In this document: positions 7,715 through 16,871 of the stretch, in pieces | How positions within the stretch are numbered: the first letter of the stretch is position 1 | Layout of the letters: every line of letters starts with the position of its first letter | From: a virus | Length of the DNA: 43,361 nt | IMG/VR virus record: IMGVR_UViG_3300018422_000113 | Span: 1-43,361 of that record | Strand: one strand, 5' to 3' | Notes under the pieces: generated by a model | What the model was told of the DNA's origin: nothing | Seen by the model: the letters and a program-made list of their open reading frames with translations, nothing else | The model's database searches: none | Translations under genes and position numbers: made by a program

Positions 7715-10242
7715 AGGCACCCCTTCAGCAGGTTGGCGAAGCCCAGCTCCGCATCGGCTTCGTCGAGCACGCGCGCGGCCGACAATTCGTCGCCTTCCTC
7801 GCCGAGGCGGAAGGCCGGCCCGGCGCCCGCCTCGGCGTCTATCTTCAAATCGTGCTCGATGCTGGCGATCTGCGCGCGCACGCCTTCGCTGTCGGGCGCA
7901 TCGAACCGCGCCAGCGCCGGGCTGTCGATCTCTTGGCGGCGGCTACCGATCTGCTCTCTGTAGTCGAGGGCGTCGAGCTGGCCCTCCATATTGTCAGAGG
8001 GGCTCACCCGGCCTTCATTACGATCCACCCAATCGAGGGCCTGCTCGCGGCTCAGAAACTCGCCGCGCGGCGAGATGAAACCGACCTCTGCCCAATCTCC
8101 TCGCTCCGGCGTGTGGGGGAAGGCTTCGTCGATCAGGAAATGAATGGTGTTTCGGCGGCCGACATAGACGACGCCATGCTCACTCAAATTTGCCGGGGCC
8201 AGACCCGCCGACGGCAGCTCCTCGCCGCGCATCGGATACGCATTGCCGGCCACATCGGTCGCCCGCTTCGGCACCGTCGCAGAAGCCCGCTCAGGCTCGG
8301 CGTCCGCCGAGCGGCCTTCCGGGGCCGGCGCCGCCGTCTCGCGCGCTGGCGGCCCGTTTACGCCCATGGAAGCGGCAATTTCCTCGGGTTGGTCGAGTTC
8401 GCGGTTGAACCTGAGTTGCGCCTCGGCCCAATCCTCGTCGCTCTCGAACAGGTCGCGGCGCAGCGACGGCAGCGGCTCGGCCATCACCACGGGCGCTTCG
8501 TCGGCCGCCTCGTCCTGCAGGCGCTCCAGCGCCTCGCGCCAATCCTCGCTCGGCTCGGGGTCGCGGCGGGCCATTGCCGGCTCGGCTTCGCGCGCCAGTC
8601 CGGGCGCGGCATTGCCGCCGCCCAAGCGCGCCGGCGCCGGGGCGTCGCCGCCAACGGCGCGGTGCGCCCAGGCGATCACGTCGGCCGCCGTACGCCCTCG
8701 CAAATGCGGGTTGGCGGCGATCGCCGCCGCGCCGAGAACCCGACCGGCGGGAGTGTCCGGCGCCGCGCGCAGCAGCGCCACGCCGCCGCCGTCCCCGGCG
8801 AAATGCAGCAGATAGAGGTTGCCGGCGCTCTCCTCATGGCCGTGCCGGCGCAGCACCGCCCCGTTATGGGCGGTGAGATCGTCCATCAATTGCTCCTGCA
8901 GCCGGGGGTCCCGCCGTAGCGCCAGCACCTCGCCGTCGCTGAGACCCTGGCTGGCGTAGCGGCGGCGGTAGAGCCTGAGCCAGGTCCTGTCGACGAACTG
9001 ATAGCGCCCCGTCGCCGACGAGCGTGGATTGCGCGCCGCATCGTCGCCGCCGCTCTCCGCCCTGCGGATGCGCGCCTTGAGCTGCTCCCGCGCCGCCGAT
9101 GTTCCACGTGAAGAGACGGAGCGCGGGATCGAAGCTTCGGGCAGCGGCCCCGGGGGCAGCGCCGCTTCTGCCCGCAGCCGAGCGGAAAGCGGCGGCGGCA
9201 TATCGTCGGTCAGCGCGTCGAGCGCCACCGACAGCCGCCGCAGATGCTCGGCGTCGCCGGCATGGTCGGCCGCGAACGGCGAGCTTTCGCGCACTTCGGC
9301 GTTGCGCTCGATCACGGCAACGGCCGCTCGCTCGTCGGGCAACCACTCGTCTTCCGGCACGGCGCGCCGGAAGCCTTCGAGGATCCGCCTGCCCTCGAAC
9401 GTGCCCGCGTCGGCCCAGCGCCGCTGCAACGCTTCGGGGACGGCGTTGAACGTCGCCTCGGCCGTGCGGTCATAGACCCGGCCGAGGATGCGGCCTGCCG
9501 GACGCGCGCCCTCGAAAAGGCCGCGCACGGCCGCGCCGCCGGTCGCCGCCATGAGCACCGAGATCGCGGCGTCGCCGAGCCCGTAATCGACGCCGAGCGT
9601 CCGATAATTGTGCGCGACCGATGGCTGCAGCGCCAGCTCCACGCTTCCGCTGACCAATCCCTCGGTAAGGATGCGCTGAAACGGGGCGCGACCGAAACCG
9701 CCGAACGGCAGCGTCACCGCGACCGGCGGATCGAGCAGCGACCCGGCCATGCCGCCGGCAAACCCTCCGATTGTGCCAAGCGTCGTCGCCCGCCTTTGTA
9801 CGTCGTGGATCTCGGCCAGGCGGGCCCGAGCGGGAGCGTTGATCTGCTCGCGATATTCGTCCGCCGTGTTCGGAATGCCGGCCAGGAAGCGAGGATCGGT
9901 CCGGCGGCGCCGAGCGATCTCGGCGAAGATCAAGGCTTCGGCCTCGGCGCGGGATTGCGCCCGCCCCCGATTGGCGATCTGCAGGTGGCGCCCCGGGGCG
10001 ACGCTTTCCGGGTTCTCGAACCGCTGGCCTCGCGGCCTGCCCTCGTTGATCGCATCGAGCAGGACATCATAGCCCTCGCGGAAGCGCCCCGCCTCCGCGT
10101 TGCTGTTGCCGACCAGCAGCCTCTCTTCGAACATCGCGCCGAGGTTTTCGAGAATGCCGGTGCTCGGCTCGGGCGCGCCGATCGGCGTCAACGCCTCGGG
10201 AAGCTCCTCGTCCCAGCTCAGCGGGTTGGCCTGCTGCAGCAT
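7711..10242 (-). CDS. Internal virion protein with lytic transglycosylase domain (T7 gp16-like role)
   Basis: 843 residues. A soluble lytic-transglycosylase-like domain sits at about residues 383-540: RIRRAESGGDDAARNP with the probable catalytic Glu396, then SSATGRYQFVDRTW. Hydrophobic helices occur at about 155-175 and 225-245. A further C-terminal module (about 680-770; VVYVGRRNTIHFLIDEAF, then WAEVGFISPRGEFLSREQAL) is unrelated and unassigned. The protein should be ejected into the periplasm to open peptidoglycan for DNA entry, as T7 gp16 does. ATG 10242 overlaps the previous stop (ATGA) and follows GGGAGGGTG; the longer open frame upstream is rejected. Confidence 0.85.
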   Translation of the reverse strand: MLQQANPLSWDEELPEALTPIGAPEPSTGILENLGAMFEERLLVGNSNAEAGRFREGYDVLLDAINEGRPRGQRFENPESVAPGRHLQIANRGRAQSRAEAEALIFAEIARRRRTDPRFLAGIPNTADEYREQINAPARARLAEIHDVQRRATTLGTIGGFAGGMAGSLLDPPVAVTLPFGGFGRAPFQRILTEGLVSGSVELALQPSVAHNYRTLGVDYGLGDAAISVLMAATGGAAVRGLFEGARPAGRILGRVYDRTAEATFNAVPEALQRRWADAGTFEGRRILEGFRRAVPEDEWLPDERAAVAVIERNAEVRESSPFAADHAGDAEHLRRLSVALDALTDDMPPPLSARLRAEAALPPGPLPEASIPRSVSSRGTSAAREQLKARIRRAESGGDDAARNPRSSATGRYQFVDRTWLRLYRRRYASQGLSDGEVLALRRDPRLQEQLMDDLTAHNGAVLRRHGHEESAGNLYLLHFAGDGGGVALLRAAPDTPAGRVLGAAAIAANPHLRGRTAADVIAWAHRAVGGDAPAPARLGGGNAAPGLAREAEPAMARRDPEPSEDWREALERLQDEAADEAPVVMAEPLPSLRRDLFESDEDWAEAQLRFNRELDQPEEIAASMGVNGPPARETAAPAPEGRSADAEPERASATVPKRATDVAGNAYPMRGEELPSAGLAPANLSEHGVVYVGRRNTIHFLIDEAFPHTPERGDWAEVGFISPRGEFLSREQALDWVDRNEGRVSPSDNMEGQLDALDYREQIGSRRQEIDSPALARFDAPDSEGVRAQIASIEHDLKIDAEAGAGPAFRLGEEGDELSAARVLDEADAELGFANLLKGCL

Positions 10243-12308
10243 CAGAACACCCTCCCGACGCCAACGCCGCGAACCGGCGCGCGTCCCCTGCCGCGCGGCA
10301 GCCGGCCGACGTCGATCATGTAGCGCCCGCCGCCGCGGCGGCCGACGAAGCCGGAGCCGGTCCACAATATGTAGCGGCCATTGGCGACCGGAACCGGAAC
10401 CATGCCGAGGAACTCGTTGCGGGTTATCGCCGTCCTGCCGTCCGGCCTGACGGGCACTCCGTTCGCTGCGTCGACGGCGGCCTGAGGAGTGATGCCGAAC
10501 CATGCCGCCTCGAACCGCGCCTGCGTCCAACCCACCGGCAGCGTCACCAGCGCGCGCTGGCGGCCGAACCGCAACTCGCGAAAGCCCCCGGTCATCCCTT
10601 CGCCTTCGCCGACCGCGCCGACCGCCTGGTGGAACGCCATTCGATAGGCGTCCTCGTTCCACGCCGTGTGGCCGTGCCGCGAAGCCTGGGCGCCATAGAG
10701 GTTGCGCGTCGTCTGCACGATGGCGGCGCGCGTCGCCTCCGGCAGCCACCGCAGCGCCGGCGCCACCTCGGCGATCACCTCGTTCGCTTTGTCCTGGTTC
10801 CAGAGGCTCGGATTGGCCGCGAGCGCGTCCGCGCCGGCCAGCGCGTCGCGCATGCGGCGCGGGCCGACGACGGGCAACGTGCCGAGACGCAGGGCCATCT
10901 GGAAAGGTTCGTCGCGGGGCGCGACCTGCCGGGCCGTAGCCTGAATGAGGCCGCCATCGTCGCCGGCGTCGCGCACGATCATCGCCGCGAGCTCGGCGCG
11001 GGCGGCCGTGCCGTCATCGAGAAGGGCCGTGCGCGTCGCCGCCTCCTCGCTGGTGTAGATGCCGGTCTGCTGCCCGCTATTGCCCCACGTCCGGCGCGCC
11101 CAGCGACGGCGCCCCTGCAGCGCCTCCTGGCTTGGATTGGCCCAATCCACGGGAGGCGGCCGATCGCCGTTCGACGAAGCGAAGCCGCCCGGGTTGCGGC
11201 GGAACTCCTCGGCATGCGCTTCCTGCCTGGCCTTGAGCTGATCCAGGCGAACGGCATCGTCCGGCGAGATGTCGTCGCCCAGCGCGGAGAGCCGGTTGAT
11301 CTCGCCTTCGACCCATTCGGGGCGGCGGCCGCGCAGGTCGCGGTTGGTCAGGTTGCGGATGCGCGTGACACCGACATCATATTCCTGCCGGTCGAGCTGG
11401 GCGGTCCCTGCCGCTTGCTGCAGCCGCTCGAGCGTCGCATCGTCGACGGGGATGCCGTCGCGGATCTGCGCCTGGATGATGCCGATGTCCTCGCGGAGCT
11501 CGGCGCGCTGCTGGTTGACCAGCTCCTGGCGCGCATTCTCCTGGCGCCGGATTTCCACGACCCCGCCCTGGCGCAACGTGTCGATGTCGCCTTCGGTCAG
11601 GAAACGGTTGTAAGTGCCTTGCTCGATCAGCCCGATCAGCCGTTGCGGATCCTGCAGCTGCAGCACGTTCAACGAGGCGCGGACATTGTCCCGCTGCAGC
11701 GCGAACACCGCCTCGGCGCGATTGTTCGCGGGAATGCCCGTCATCATGTCCGCCGTGACGGCTATGCTCTGGTTGAAGGCGTCGAGCTGCTGCTGGTTGA
11801 ACCCGCGCGACAACTGCCCGACATGGATGCGGCCCTGCTCGGCCAGCATGCGCGCCTGATAGCCGGCGCGCTGCCCGCCTGCCCAGGCGCGCTCCCGGCC
11901 GATCGTGCGGACGAGGAGGTTGTCGCCCTGCGCCTCGAAGGCCTGCCGCACCCGGTCGTTCTGGATCGTGCCGAGGAAGGCGCCGAGCCGCTCGTTGACC
12001 CGCTGCTCGATGGTCTCGGCATGGCCGACCGCTTCGCCGGGATTTTGCGCCCGGACTTGCTCGACCATCTCGTCGACGTCCAGTTCGAGCTGCGCATAGT
12101 CCTTGCCTGATCGCGCCGCCTCGGCCTCCATCCGCCGCTGCAATTCCAGCCGCTCGGCGCGCAGATCGTCCTCGCTCCACTCGGCGCCGACGCGCTCGAT
12201 CGCCTGCCCGACGCCGGCGCCATAGGCTTCCGGCGACGCGCCGGCGCGCGGTGCGGCTTGGCCGGGCCCGAGCTGGCGGCGATAGCCCTGGGTCGGTGCG
12301 ACCGCCAT
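10242..12308 (-). CDS. Internal virion protein (T7 gp15-like position)
   Basis: 688 residues, strongly helical and charged, Gln/Arg-rich (ELQRRMEAEAARSGKDYAQL; VNQQRAELREDIGIIQAQI), with a basic Gly/Arg-rich C-terminus (GRLPRGRGRAPVRG). No enzyme motif. In order it is the counterpart of T7 gp15, an ejected core protein that would form a periplasmic conduit with the transglycosylase protein; this is inference from synteny. It is coupled at both ends by ATG/TGA overlaps. Confidence 0.75.
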   Translation of the reverse strand: MAVAPTQGYRRQLGPGQAAPRAGASPEAYGAGVGQAIERVGAEWSEDDLRAERLELQRRMEAEAARSGKDYAQLELDVDEMVEQVRAQNPGEAVGHAETIEQRVNERLGAFLGTIQNDRVRQAFEAQGDNLLVRTIGRERAWAGGQRAGYQARMLAEQGRIHVGQLSRGFNQQQLDAFNQSIAVTADMMTGIPANNRAEAVFALQRDNVRASLNVLQLQDPQRLIGLIEQGTYNRFLTEGDIDTLRQGGVVEIRRQENARQELVNQQRAELREDIGIIQAQIRDGIPVDDATLERLQQAAGTAQLDRQEYDVGVTRIRNLTNRDLRGRRPEWVEGEINRLSALGDDISPDDAVRLDQLKARQEAHAEEFRRNPGGFASSNGDRPPPVDWANPSQEALQGRRRWARRTWGNSGQQTGIYTSEEAATRTALLDDGTAARAELAAMIVRDAGDDGGLIQATARQVAPRDEPFQMALRLGTLPVVGPRRMRDALAGADALAANPSLWNQDKANEVIAEVAPALRWLPEATRAAIVQTTRNLYGAQASRHGHTAWNEDAYRMAFHQAVGAVGEGEGMTGGFRELRFGRQRALVTLPVGWTQARFEAAWFGITPQAAVDAANGVPVRPDGRTAITRNEFLGMVPVPVANGRYILWTGSGFVGRRGGGRYMIDVGRLPRGRGRAPVRGVGVGRVF

Positions 12309-12766
12309 CAGCCCTTCTTTCCTGTGAAGCCGAACTCGCTCTGCGCTGCCGCATAGTCGCGCCGGTGATTGGCGATCGCGCCGGCGGCGCCGAAGAAGCC
12401 GCCCAGAAGCCGGCTCGTGCCCTCGGCGGCGGCGTTCCGGCCCTGCTCGCGATAGGCGATCGCTCGGCCGCGGGCCTTTCGGCGCGCGTTCTGGATGTCC
12501 ATCTCGGCCGCGATCGCGCTTTCCTCGAGCCGGGTCAGCGCAGAGCCGGTGCCGATCTCGAAGCCGTTGCCGGCGAGGCTGCCGATCTGCTCGCCCATCG
12601 CCTCGCGCGCGCTGTCGCTTATGTCGCCGGCCTCGGCGGCGCCCTCGTTGAGCGCGTTGACGGCGTTGGCCTCGCCCGCGCGCTTGCCCGCGCGGCCAGC
12701 CCTATAGCCGGCGATGCCCTGGATCAGGCTGCCGCCGGCCTGGATCACCATCGGGAGCGCCTGCAT
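12308..12766 (-). CDS. Internal virion protein (T7 gp14-like position)
   Basis: 152 residues. N-terminal amphipathic or weakly hydrophobic helix (ALPMVIQAGGSLIQGIAGY), long Ala-rich helix, and another small-residue-rich span near the C-terminus (LLGGFFGAAGAIA). Size, composition and place before the gp15-like gene match T7 gp14-type ejection proteins that insert in the outer membrane. Starts with a TAATG overlap to the upstream gene. Confidence 0.75.
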   Translation of the reverse strand: MQALPMVIQAGGSLIQGIAGYRAGRAGKRAGEANAVNALNEGAAEAGDISDSAREAMGEQIGSLAGNGFEIGTGSALTRLEESAIAAEMDIQNARRKARGRAIAYREQGRNAAAEGTSRLLGGFFGAAGAIANHRRDYAAAQSEFGFTGKKG

Positions 12767-13269
12767 TAGTGATCCCCTCGCTGGTCGGGCTGCGGGGCAG
12801 CCCGAACGGGGATCACCCTCTCGTAGAGCAGATGCGGCGCGCCTTGCGGACCCCAGCGCCTCAGCAGCGCCCGCCGGCGCAATCCGATCAGCCGGGCCCA
12901 GCAGGCCTCGGCGGCGACGTCGGCGCGGACGATCGCCTCGATCCGGGCGATCGGGCTCTCGGCGATCCGAGCCGCGCAGAAGCGGCTGATCGCGAGATGG
13001 GCGGCGCCGATCCCCTCGGCGAGCAAAGCCCAGGCGACGGCATGGCCGGTGAAAACGCCCGCCGGCGGCCAGAGATATCTGGCGCCGAAGCAGGCGAGCA
13101 TCCGGCCGTCGGCGCCGAGCGCCGACCAGGCCGGCCCGCCCTCCGCCAGCTCCTCGCCATCCTCATAGGAGAGCACCGGCCGAGCCAGCCCGAGCGTGAC
13201 ATGCTGCGAGCGCTGCAGCACCAGCTGCACCACGTCGCCTGCCAACATCTCGCGGAAGCTCACGGTCAT
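12766..13269 (-). CDS. T7 gp13-like virion protein (DUF2833-type)
   Basis: 167 residues from ATG 13269 (GGAG eight bases upstream; it overlaps the stop of the 72-residue gene). The fold pattern, TVSFREMLAGDVVQLVLQRS then HAVAWALLAEGIGAAHLAIS and an IARIEAIVRADVAAEACWARLIGL block, is that of the GNAT-like DUF2833 proteins found at the gp13 position in podoviruses. Probable role: virion morphogenesis or a minor virion component. A longer frame to 13350 lacks a matching ribosome site. Confidence 0.65.
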   Translation of the reverse strand: MTVSFREMLAGDVVQLVLQRSQHVTLGLARPVLSYEDGEELAEGGPAWSALGADGRMLACFGARYLWPPAGVFTGHAVAWALLAEGIGAAHLAISRFCAARIAESPIARIEAIVRADVAAEACWARLIGLRRRALLRRWGPQGAPHLLYERVIPVRAAPQPDQRGDH

Positions 13270-13484
13270 GGCCGATCTCCGCGGGCGGCAATGAGTCGAC
13301 GGCGGGTGGCCGAGGCGGCGGCCGACCGGCTCAGTCCTATGGCTTTGCAACGTTGCCGGCGGGCCGCTCTTTCGAGCTGCCGGGCGTAGCCATCCCTTGC
13401 TGCGTTAGTGGGGCGAGGCTTGTCTAAGCGCACCCGCTCCCCGCCGCCTAACCGGCTCAAAGTACCACTTTGAGACGTAATCAT
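13266..13484 (-). CDS. Small basic protein coupled between tail nozzle and gp13-like genes
   Basis: 72 residues, MITSQSGTLSRLGGGERVRL onward, very rich in Arg and Ala (RQLERAARRQRCKAIGLSR). Its ATG overlaps the stop of the tail nozzle gene (ATGA) and its stop overlaps the ATG of the next gene (ATGA), so it fills the apparent 210-bp gap exactly. High positive charge suggests nucleic-acid or envelope contact; no family recognised. A palindromic repeat lies at its very start (codons 3-9). Confidence 0.6.
   Translation of the reverse strand: MITSQSGTLSRLGGGERVRLDKPRPTNAARDGYARQLERAARRQRCKAIGLSRSAAASATRRRLIAARGDRP
13456..13474. repeat. Palindrome CTCAAAGT-ACC-ACTTTGAG
   Basis: Perfect 8-bp inverted repeat with 3-base spacer inside the start of the 72-residue gene. 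Its core AAAGT-N3-ACTTT is shared with the palindromes at 18482-18514 and 32655-32679, so the three look like one dispersed family. Confidence 0.6.
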
Positions 13485-15898
13485 TCGCTCACCGCCAGCC
13501 GCGGCATCGCCGCCACCACGATGCACGGCACCGGATCCTCGCTGATCAGCTCGAACTGGCCTTCGCGGTCCCACTGCCCGTCGACCTCCCGCTCCTTGTC
13601 GCCCGAGAAGAAGGCCGGGCCTTCGCCCATCGGCACGTCGATGCCGCGCTGAAGCCATTCGTCCTCGACCCCGGCCTGGGCGCTGACCCGGACGCCGAGC
13701 GTCTCGAGCAGGCGCAGGGCGAGCCTGAACAGCTTTTGCATCTTGCCCTGCATGGTGTTGCCGCGCGGGTCGCGCAGCTCGGGCTTCAGCGTCCTGAACG
13801 AGGCGCGATAGTTGAGGCCGACCGTCACGGTCCCGGGCAATTGCGCCATGGGCGGCAGGGTCAGCGCGCCGCCCGCCGTCACGCTGAGCCCGCGGATCAC
13901 GGCGCCGTCGCTGAGCACGCCGACCGCTCGGCCCGCCAGCCAGCCCAGGCCGGTCAAAGTAAGGCTCGCCGGACTTTCGACCGTCACGCCGCTGTCGACG
14001 AAGAAGGCGGTCCCTTTCGGCCCGCCCTCGACCCACCAGGGCGCTCGCTGCTCGACGCTCTTCGCCCCGGTCGCTTCATTCTCGACCAGGATCCATTGCT
14101 CGTCGAGCGTTCCGTCCTCGCTCGGAACGCAGCAGGTCGAAAGCACCGGCCCGGCCGCGTGGATCCGGCGCGCGAACCCCTTGATGTCCTTGCTCGGCTC
14201 GGGCGCGTGCGGATGGGCGGCGAGGACGCCGTCGGCGCGAAGCGCCCAGAGCATCTCCTCGCTGTCCTGCTCGTAGGCGAGCTGGACGCAGCCCGTTTCC
14301 AAAACGTGGCGGGCGAACACGGTGAGGTCGAAGGCGGCGTAGCGGTCGCGCTCGAACGAATAAGTGGCCTGGCGAAGCACCCGTCCGCCCTTCTGGACGA
14401 AGATCGTCTCGCCGGCGGCGTCGATCGGGAAGACGGCGGCCGAGCCGTGCCGGGTCTGCTTGACGCACTGGATGTTCTCGGCCGAGACGATCGCCGAGGG
14501 ATTGATCGGGCCGATCAGATATTCGCCGTCCTGGGTGCCGACCAATATGTTGCCGCGGTCCTCGCGCGCCCAGATCACCGGGTTGGAGATCGAGAGCCGG
14601 CGGCGGAACGCCATGTCGACCGTGGCGGCGTCGTTGTCGGCATATTCGGCGAAATTGGCCCGCCCCCCCGCATAATCGCCGACCACCGAGCCGATGATCT
14701 CGAAATCGGTGAACAGGACCAGGCGCCCCCAGGCGAGAAGCACCGCGACGGGCCAGCCGGCGGCGTCGGAGATCGCGGCGTGGGCCCAGCGCCAGCTGCC
14801 CGGATATTGGCTTCCGGCGGCGCCGGTCGGCGGCGTGAAGCCGCCGGAGCCGGGCGCGATCGGCGTGAACTCGCCGGTCTCGGGATCGACGCTCCAGTTC
14901 GGGAAAAAGCCGGTGTCGTCGTCGCCCGAATAAGGCGGCTCGTAATCGATGACGCCGCCGGGGTCGGCATAGGCATTGGCCGCCGCGGCGCTGTCCGGCA
15001 GCCGCTTGATCACGGTGCATTCGAACTGGGTCGGGCCGACATAGGTGTCGAGCCTCACGATGCCGAACCGGCCGTGGACGAACAGCCACTGGGCGCCATA
15101 GGGGCCGTCGCCATTGACGTCGGTGCCGGCGCCGTCGCCGTCCCAGGCCGCGCCCTCGCGGTGCGACGGCGCCTTGTCGCCGGTCCGGTCGGCACCGCCG
15201 ATCTTGAGGTAGACGCCGCCGGCCGAGGCGCGCAGCTGGCCGTCCGAGACCTCGAGACCGGCCTGCCATTGCGGGGTCTCGGCGGTGTCGCGCGTCTCGA
15301 CGAAGAAGAGCGAGCCTTCATGCTCCTCGAGGAACATCGCGCCGCTCGCATAAGCGGTCGCCGCCCCCGACGAGGCGGTGAAGGCGACGCTCAGCGTCTC
15401 GTCCTTGTTGACGTCGCCGAACGGCCCGTTCTCGAGCTCGAGCGCGGCAAAAGAGAAGGTCGTCGCGGTCAGCCTGGTCAGCGACGCCAGCGCGTGCGCC
15501 CGGTGCGCCAGATAGAGCCGGTCGTAGCTCTGCTGGGCGGAGACGAAGGGCGCCTCGGCCGCGGCGTAGGGAATTGCGAGCTCGTAGGGTTCCTCCGCCC
15601 CAGCCTCGATCCGGCCGCCATTGGTGTAGAAGCGCAAGAGCTGCTCGCCCCATTCCAGCACATAGGCCTGGGTCCGCGAGAAGACGAACGGCGACAGCCA
15701 GGCCGCCGAGGCGGCCGCCGCGCGGATGTAGCGGAAGCCCGGACACTTGACCGCCGGCCCCTCGACCGACGGCGCGAAACCGATCATCTCGGCGAGTGAG
15801 ATCGGATAGATGGCGGTGTCGGTCCGGCCCTGCATCCGGGACGAGATCTCGCCGCCGTTGAAGTTGTTGTAGATCGGGTTGATGTGCTGGTCGGCCAT
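13481..15898 (-). CDS. Tail tubular protein B / nozzle (T7 gp12-like)
   Basis: 805 residues. The N-terminus IYNNFNGGEISSRMQGRTD, then YPISLAEMIGF and CPGFRYI, is the signature opening of podoviral nozzle proteins. Later blocks typical of the family: WRWAHAAISDAAGWPVAVLL, the surface-coordinate segment MAFRRRLSISNPVIWARED, and ENIQCVKQTRHGSAAVFPID. It should form the hexameric tail nozzle on the gp11-like gatekeeper. Length is close to the T7 protein. It is followed downstream by the 72-residue gene with an ATGA overlap. Confidence 0.92.
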   Translation of the reverse strand: MADQHINPIYNNFNGGEISSRMQGRTDTAIYPISLAEMIGFAPSVEGPAVKCPGFRYIRAAAASAAWLSPFVFSRTQAYVLEWGEQLLRFYTNGGRIEAGAEEPYELAIPYAAAEAPFVSAQQSYDRLYLAHRAHALASLTRLTATTFSFAALELENGPFGDVNKDETLSVAFTASSGAATAYASGAMFLEEHEGSLFFVETRDTAETPQWQAGLEVSDGQLRASAGGVYLKIGGADRTGDKAPSHREGAAWDGDGAGTDVNGDGPYGAQWLFVHGRFGIVRLDTYVGPTQFECTVIKRLPDSAAAANAYADPGGVIDYEPPYSGDDDTGFFPNWSVDPETGEFTPIAPGSGGFTPPTGAAGSQYPGSWRWAHAAISDAAGWPVAVLLAWGRLVLFTDFEIIGSVVGDYAGGRANFAEYADNDAATVDMAFRRRLSISNPVIWAREDRGNILVGTQDGEYLIGPINPSAIVSAENIQCVKQTRHGSAAVFPIDAAGETIFVQKGGRVLRQATYSFERDRYAAFDLTVFARHVLETGCVQLAYEQDSEEMLWALRADGVLAAHPHAPEPSKDIKGFARRIHAAGPVLSTCCVPSEDGTLDEQWILVENEATGAKSVEQRAPWWVEGGPKGTAFFVDSGVTVESPASLTLTGLGWLAGRAVGVLSDGAVIRGLSVTAGGALTLPPMAQLPGTVTVGLNYRASFRTLKPELRDPRGNTMQGKMQKLFRLALRLLETLGVRVSAQAGVEDEWLQRGIDVPMGEGPAFFSGDKEREVDGQWDREGQFELISEDPVPCIVVAAMPRLAVSE

Positions 15899-15925
15899 CA
15901 GCGGGCCGATCCATCGGTGAGGCGC

Positions 15926-16549
15926 TCAGACATTTGGCGGCCTGCCTTCCCACCAGCCGTGGCGCGCCGTCAGCCAGCTGCTGTCCTCATGCTCGATCGG
16001 CGGCTGCTCCTTGCTGTCCGCGCCGCCGGCGGCCTTGCGCGCCGCGGTGTAATCGCTTTGGCAGCGTCGGACCCGATCGAGGTCGCAGGTGATGCGGTCG
16101 GCGATCTGGCAGCCGAGCCGGTCGGCGAAGCTCTGCAGGAAGAGCGGGTCCCAGCGCGCCGGATCGGCGAGGTCGATGACATATTCGACGCCGAGCCCGC
16201 CGCTGCAATCGGCGAGGATCTCGAAGCCCGAAACGTCCTCGCCGATCAGCCGGTAGTCCGCGCGCGACATGGCCGGCGAAAGCACCTCGAGCAGTCGCAG
16301 GAAGCCCGCCGGCACCGGATAGGCGTTCGAAAAGCCGATCACCGGCCGCGCGATCGTGATCTCGCGCGCCGGCAGCTCGGCGCGCCGCTTCGCGCAAGTC
16401 GGGGTGAGCTCGCGCAAACAGATCTTGCGGATCAGGTCCCAGCTCGCCCGCAGCGTGCGGCCGGCATGGCTTTTCTCGTCCGGGTCGACCAGCTGGTCGC
16501 GGGCCCCGATCTTCTGCAGCGTCAGATTGGCGATCGCGACGTCGATCAC
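15926..16549 (-). CDS. Tail tubular protein A (T7 gp11-like)
   Basis: 207 residues. The opening IDVAIANLTLQKIGA, with WDLIRKICLRELTPTCAKRR, ADYRLIGEDVSGFEIL and WDPLFLQSFADRLGCQIADRI, is the classic pattern of the gp11 family, which forms the dodecameric ring between portal and nozzle. It lies directly before the nozzle gene, as in T7-like and Bbp-like phages. Confidence 0.9.
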   Translation of the reverse strand: MIDVAIANLTLQKIGARDQLVDPDEKSHAGRTLRASWDLIRKICLRELTPTCAKRRAELPAREITIARPVIGFSNAYPVPAGFLRLLEVLSPAMSRADYRLIGEDVSGFEILADCSGGLGVEYVIDLADPARWDPLFLQSFADRLGCQIADRITCDLDRVRRCQSDYTAARKAAGGADSKEQPPIEHEDSSWLTARHGWWEGRPPNV

Positions 16550-16564
16550 TTTTGGACTTTCGGA

Positions 16565-16768
16565 TCAGGCGGCGGTCTGCGGCCACGGGGATTGGTGGAT
16601 ATGCTTCCTCAGCTCCTCGAGCTGCTGCAGCGCCTCGCCTTTCGACAACAGGTCGCTGTCGATGTTGAGGAACATGGCGTCGCCGCCGGCGATCGTCGCG
16701 CCGGCGGCGACGACGACATGCTGGGCCCGCTGGCCGCGCTTGATGCTGAGCTTGATCTGGACCGCCAT
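16565..16768 (-). CDS. Small hypothetical virion-region protein
   Basis: 67 residues (MAVQIKLSIKRGQRAQHVVV, then AMFLNIDSDLLSKGEALQQL). Beta-strand N-terminus and a helical C-terminus. No family recognised. It lies between a transcription terminator and the gp11-like gene and is probably the first gene of the tail subunit transcript. Confidence 0.65.
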   Translation of the reverse strand: MAVQIKLSIKRGQRAQHVVVAAGATIAGGDAMFLNIDSDLLSKGEALQQLEELRKHIHQSPWPQTAA

Positions 16769-16785
16769 TCCGCCTCTCCCGCCTG

Positions 16786-16803
16786 TCCCGGCGAAGGCCG
16801 GGA
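16786..16803. repeat. REP-like palindrome TCCCGGC-GAAG-GCCGGGA
   Basis: Perfect 7-bp inverted repeat with a GAAG loop, between two late genes. Near-copies lie at 21842-21859 and 22546-22565. I recall this unit as a common dispersed repeat of sphingomonad-type genomes. Confidence 0.75.
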
Positions 16804-16809
16804 TCCCGC

Positions 16810-16851
16810 TTCAAAAACTGCGCCCGCCGGGCTCGTGGCTCCGGCGGGCGC
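16810..16851 (-). terminator. Rho-independent terminator after the decoration-like gene
   Basis: GCGCCCGCCGG at 16820-16830 and its exact complement at 16841-16851 form an 11-bp stem with a 10-base loop. On the minus strand the stem is followed by AGTTTTTG, giving five U residues. It ends or attenuates transcription of the head genes before the tail genes. Confidence 0.75.
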
Positions 16852-16871
16852 CTCCAACGTCCGCCGAAACT

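Noticed and set aside
13736-15799. Long plus-strand frame opposite the tail nozzle gene
   Set aside because: Antisense shadow of a clear gp12-like gene.
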